A stretch of DNA of 34,919 bases from an uncultured Alistipes sp. GTDB lineage: Bacteria > Bacteroidota > Bacteroidia > Bacteroidales > Rikenellaceae. Position numbers and translations under genes: made by a program. The stretch is taken from NCBI GenBank assembly GCA_944322375.1, contig CALUOX010000020.1:1-34919 (forward strand), read 5' to 3'. Shown piece after piece: positions 32,066 through 34,919 of the stretch. Position 1 is the stretch's first letter, and each line of letters begins with the position of its first letter. The notes below the pieces were generated by a model. It saw only the letters and a list, made by a program, of their open reading frames with translations. It had not been told where the DNA came from and did no database searches.

Positions 32066-32133
32066 TTATCCTGCTAAATTAGATCTAGAAAGCAAATCTA
32101 AACCTCGGATGAAATAAATTCCGGTATTTTCAC

Positions 32134-32141
32134 TATTTTTG
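32134..32141 (+). promoter_or_regulatory. Promoter -7 box of PIN-like gene
   Basis: TATTTTTG matches TAnnTTTG and ends 46 bases before the start codon. No clear -33 TTTG is seen at normal spacing, and the region is AT-rich, so chance matches are easier here. Confidence 0.45.
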
Positions 32142-32187
32142 TTATATACATCTGATTCTTTATCGCTGCTTTCTTAATTGGTAGATT

Positions 32188-34065
32188 ATGAAAACCTTAA
32201 ATGATACATTGGCAAATTATTGTTTCCTTGCTGCCTTGACAGAAAATCAGAATGATTTATATAATCATGTATATGTACCTATCTGCAAAAGAGCATTGAG
32301 TTTATATAGCTTAAGAGGTGCTTCTCAAGGGACAGTCCAAGATATTCAAGAAATTATAAAACAAGAATATGGAATTGATGTTCCTGTTCTTATTGTTCGA
32401 AAATTAATAGAGTCTGTCTTTTCTTCTTTATCACGACGCAAGAAAACTGAATTAGGAGCGCAATGTTTTGAACACGGTAATTCGTTCCAATTAACTCAAT
32501 ATTCTTTTACAGAGTTAGAGGCAAAATATAAAAAAGGCTTACGGAATGCATCAAAACTTGAATTGGCTTTTAATACATATCTTGCAACTGAACAGATTGA
32601 TTCGTCAAAACTTCCATCGTTAACGGATTTCTTGGATAGGAACAAATGTCAAATTGCTTCTTTTTTTAGAGGCAATGGCGTGATTAAAAGGGATGATATT
32701 GAACATTCCTTCATTTATCATGTCCAATTCTTAGAATACTTAAATACATCTGATGATGAGTTGTTTCAAATTGCAGAGCAATTGTATTTAGGTACCATAG
32801 TAGCAGGTTTTTTGGAATCAGGAATCAATGTTGAAACTAATTTTGCTTCTAATGAAGTTTACTACATTGATACACCTCTTATTTTGCGAGCTTTAGATTT
32901 ACAAAAAGAAGAGGAGACAAAACCAGCATTGGAATTATTAGATTTAATCAGAAATACAGGTGGTACGATTAAAGTTTTATCTGTCACTTTAAATGAACTC
33001 AGTGAAGTAATTTCTAATGCGGTTGACAGCTATAATAATAAACAACCTATTACGACTATAAATGATGCATGCTTAAGGTTAGGTAGAAATAAGGCATGGT
33101 TAATTAATATTGGCGCTAGAATTGAAGATTATGTTTGTCAAACGCTTAAAGTTTCGAAAGAAAATATAGGAACACCTTTATTGGAGAAATTTGAGAAAAG
33201 TCCTGATGTAAAAGCATTGAAAGATACCCGTAAAAAGAAGGGTAATGCTTTTCATGATGTTGCTGCATATTTATTTGTTAGGGAACAGCGTGGAGCTGTA
33301 ATAAGTAGTTTCCAAAAAGGTAAATACTGGTTTGTTACAACAAACTATGATCTTCTTCTGTTTAATAAAGAACATGCATCCGTAAAAGGTGTAACTGAAA
33401 TTGTTTTGCCGGATGTTCTTACTAGTATGCTATGGTTGAAAGATCCTGCAAAGTTAACATCCCAAGTTCGAAAGATTGGATTGCGAGAATTGATGGCCAC
33501 AACGTTGAACGAAGAAATAGCAAGTAAAGAGTTAATTGGAGAATTTGAAGCTGCAATTTCATCGTTGGATAGTGTATCTGACGAAGATTATCGCATTCTT
33601 TTGGAATCAGTTGCTTGTCAATCAGCTAAAAAAATTGCACATTTCAATGAATTGGTTGTACAAGATAAGAATTTAGCAAAACAGCAGGCTATTAGTATTG
33701 TAGAGAAGGAAAAAACTCGTAAGGTCAAACAAGCACAAAAGATTAAAGAGGCATTGGATGCCCAAAAACAAGAGGCCGATAATAATGCTCTATTAAGCCA
33801 GCGGATAAAAGCATTGGAAGATAAGCATATTCAATTCAGAACAGAAATTGAGAAACTATCTTTACAGATTACAAATCATAAGAGGATTATGCTAAAGGCT
33901 GTAATAGGATTGATAATAGCCATAATTCTGATGTATTTTGCTATTCAGGGATTCAAGAATTTCTCAACAATATTATCTCGAATTATCGCTGTAATACTTT
34001 CAGGTGGTGGATTATGGGGTTTCTGTTCATTTTTAATCAATTTATATAAGGTAATTTGCAAATAG
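32188..34065 (+). CDS. Membrane-anchored PIN-like nuclease with N-terminal helical region (candidate defence gene)
   Basis: The 625-residue protein is not one I recognise as a named family. Residues 1-210 are mainly helical; 48-80 could be a helix-turn-helix-like segment (GTVQDIQEIIKQEYG). Residues about 222-415 have the layout of a PIN-type RNase: YYIDTPLIL with Asp228, LSVTLNELSEVI with Glu270, AFHDVAAYLF with Asp357, and WFVTTNYDLLLF with Asp388. Residues about 490-565 are charged, heptad-like and Ala/Gln/Lys-rich, likely a coiled coil. Two hydrophobic spans follow (568-586 and 595-620), placing the nuclease on the cytoplasmic side. Codons are strongly AT-ending, unlike every other gene in the window, and it stands alone beside a tRNA gene, which indicates horizontal transfer. 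A role in abortive anti-phage defence by RNA cleavage is an inference; a stand-alone toxin or housekeeping RNase is possible. Confidence 0.7.
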   Translation: MKTLNDTLANYCFLAALTENQNDLYNHVYVPICKRALSLYSLRGASQGTVQDIQEIIKQEYGIDVPVLIVRKLIESVFSSLSRRKKTELGAQCFEHGNSFQLTQYSFTELEAKYKKGLRNASKLELAFNTYLATEQIDSSKLPSLTDFLDRNKCQIASFFRGNGVIKRDDIEHSFIYHVQFLEYLNTSDDELFQIAEQLYLGTIVAGFLESGINVETNFASNEVYYIDTPLILRALDLQKEEETKPALELLDLIRNTGGTIKVLSVTLNELSEVISNAVDSYNNKQPITTINDACLRLGRNKAWLINIGARIEDYVCQTLKVSKENIGTPLLEKFEKSPDVKALKDTRKKKGNAFHDVAAYLFVREQRGAVISSFQKGKYWFVTTNYDLLLFNKEHASVKGVTEIVLPDVLTSMLWLKDPAKLTSQVRKIGLRELMATTLNEEIASKELIGEFEAAISSLDSVSDEDYRILLESVACQSAKKIAHFNELVVQDKNLAKQQAISIVEKEKTRKVKQAQKIKEALDAQKQEADNNALLSQRIKALEDKHIQFRTEIEKLSLQITNHKRIMLKAVIGLIIAIILMYFAIQGFKNFSTILSRIIAVILSGGGLWGFCSFLINLYKVICK

Positions 34066-34376
34066 TTTACTGGGCGGTTTTTAGTTGTCATTCTTCCCGT
34101 TTAGTAGCGACAAGCCGAGGTCATAGGATGGATTGTATGCAAGATTATTGGCCGGATTTCGTCATGATTTTGTGACTTGTTTTTGTGGTAGAAAGGAATG
34201 GATATTGTTTTGTCGTCTTTGAGCTACGATACCTTCAGATTTGCTCTATCCGTTCACTCTCACACATTGTATCACCTTCGGAGAGAATGTGGAGAACATT
34301 TTGAGGACCAGCCTCAAAAAAGCAAGGTCTTTTTATGAGGTAATAATTACGAGTATAGCAATTGTGTGCTTTTGGG
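34066..34376. other. AT-rich spacer at the right end of the insert
   Basis: No supportable gene. An open frame on the plus strand from a TTG at 34241 runs antisense into the next gene and is probably spurious. Base composition moves from AT-rich to host-like between about 34340 and 34440. Two competing hairpins at 34301-34340 are listed separately. Confidence 0.55.
34301..34340. terminator. Overlapping alternative hairpins downstream of the last gene
   Basis: CCTCA+AAAAAG (34312-34322) pairs with CTTTTT+TGAGG (34329-34340) with one bulged base, forming an 11-bp stem. The same CCTCAA (34312-34317) also pairs with TTGAGG (34301-34306), so the two folds exclude each other. The site lies 37 bases beyond the stop codon of the minus-strand gene and 250 bases after the PIN-like gene, so it may end either transcript. 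Confidence 0.4.
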
Positions 34377-34919
34377 TTATGATCTTTCGGGCAGTGTCAG
34401 CGGAATATCTGGATAGAGTGTTTCGTAGGGTTGCATTGGCTCCAGAGTTTGCGGACGGCTGGCCGTGCGGAGGAAATTCCAGAAATCTGCGGGAAAGTGC
34501 ACGACTTGTCCCACATGGGAGCGAAGTGTGGTCAACACCACACGGCCATCGCTCAGCCTTCCGATGTGTTCGAGTTTTTCGCTGCCGAACATCCCGGGAC
34601 GGATGCGCAGCACCTCGCCGGTCGTGCGGTTCCAGAGCCGGGCGAAATCCAGCCGCATCGAGTCGCACGCTCCTTTGATCAGCACCCAGTCGTCACCAAA
34701 CGGGAGAAGATTCGACCAGGGATCTACATTCTGCATCCGGGTAGTCCGGCAGCGACGCGTATCGACGTCGAGTTCCAATAGTCGGGCGACCAACTCCCGG
34801 TCCGAGAAACCGCACATTACCAGACGGCCGGTTCCGGGGACGGGGATGGAGCCGTTGAACCCGTCGCCGCTCAATATGTGGAAGCCCAGCGGTGAGAGCG
34901 AGCCGTTTTCGAAACAATA
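34377..34919 (-). CDS. Unknown protein, C-terminal part, beta-propeller-like (partial)
   Basis: The frame is open to the right edge, so the start lies outside; 180 C-terminal residues are visible. They contain alternating short strands with recurring patterns such as GFHILSGDGFNG, RLVMCGFSDRELVARL, DDWVLIKGACDSM, RLWNRTTGEVLRI and GRVVLTTLRSHVG, as in blades of a beta-propeller. I do not recognise the family. Base and codon use are G+C-rich like the core genes to the left and unlike the PIN-like gene, so the chromosomal backbone resumes here. A TTG at 34874 could be read as a start, but the clear coding pattern continues upstream of it. Confidence 0.6.
   Translation of the reverse strand, partial: YCFENGSLSPLGFHILSGDGFNGSIPVPGTGRLVMCGFSDRELVARLLELDVDTRRCRTTRMQNVDPWSNLLPFGDDWVLIKGACDSMRLDFARLWNRTTGEVLRIRPGMFGSEKLEHIGRLSDGRVVLTTLRSHVGQVVHFPADFWNFLRTASRPQTLEPMQPYETLYPDIPLTLPERS

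Noticed and set aside
34241-34678. 145-codon plus-strand open frame after the PIN-like gene
   Set aside because: It begins with TTG and runs antisense through a more convincing G+C-rich coding frame on the minus strand.

Overview
The window looks like a chromosomal stretch of a G+C-rich member of the Bacteroidales, most like Alistipes or another Rikenellaceae. This is inferred from gene content (Porin_10-type porin, CDP-alcohol PssA next to it, DUF2156-GNAT fusion, lipoprotein with acidic export signal), from the Bacteroidota -7 promoter box TAnnTTTG before many genes, and from the near absence of Shine-Dalgarno sequences. I could not run a database search, so the genus is an inference.

Layout. 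From 1 to 6606 all genes are on the minus strand: nadE (partial) and pepT, an OPT-family peptide transporter, then murF and a mannose-1-phosphate guanylyltransferase gene. A 616-base divergent spacer with two short-period minisatellites follows. From 7223 to 10862 the plus strand holds pssA, a putative porin and a lytic transglycosylase, closed by a strong terminator. From 11092 to 14690 the minus strand holds a PAP2-like membrane protein gene, rpoN and asnS. From 15462 to 26102 and on to 27477 the plus strand holds a GH2-like protein that lacks the second catalytic region, rlmH, a LuxR-type orphan regulator, an acyltransferase-3 membrane protein, a TonB-dependent receptor with a coupled lipoprotein, nadC, an LTA-synthase-like sulfatase and a DUF2156-GNAT fusion. 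A small minus-strand GNAT gene, then a calcium/sodium antiporter and uvrC on the plus strand, complete the core part.

At 31847 a tRNA-Leu(CAA) with its own promoter and terminator marks a sharp change: 31980 to about 34370 is AT-rich and carries a single long gene for an unusual protein (PIN-like nuclease core, coiled coil, two C-terminal membrane spans). G+C-rich host-like coding resumes with a partial minus-strand gene at 34377.

The two most notable signals are (1) three intergenic arrays of a roughly 85-bp (sometimes 73-74-bp) repeat at about 15070, 22530 and 28200. Each array ends in a perfect Bacteroidota promoter (TATCTTTG) immediately before a gene, while most inner copies carry a one-base deletion (TACTTTG) or more decay in the same box; and (2) the lone membrane-anchored PIN-like protein in a foreign-looking insert beside the tRNA gene, a plausible stand-alone defence or toxin gene of undescribed type. 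No CRISPR array, rRNA or complete insertion sequence was seen.
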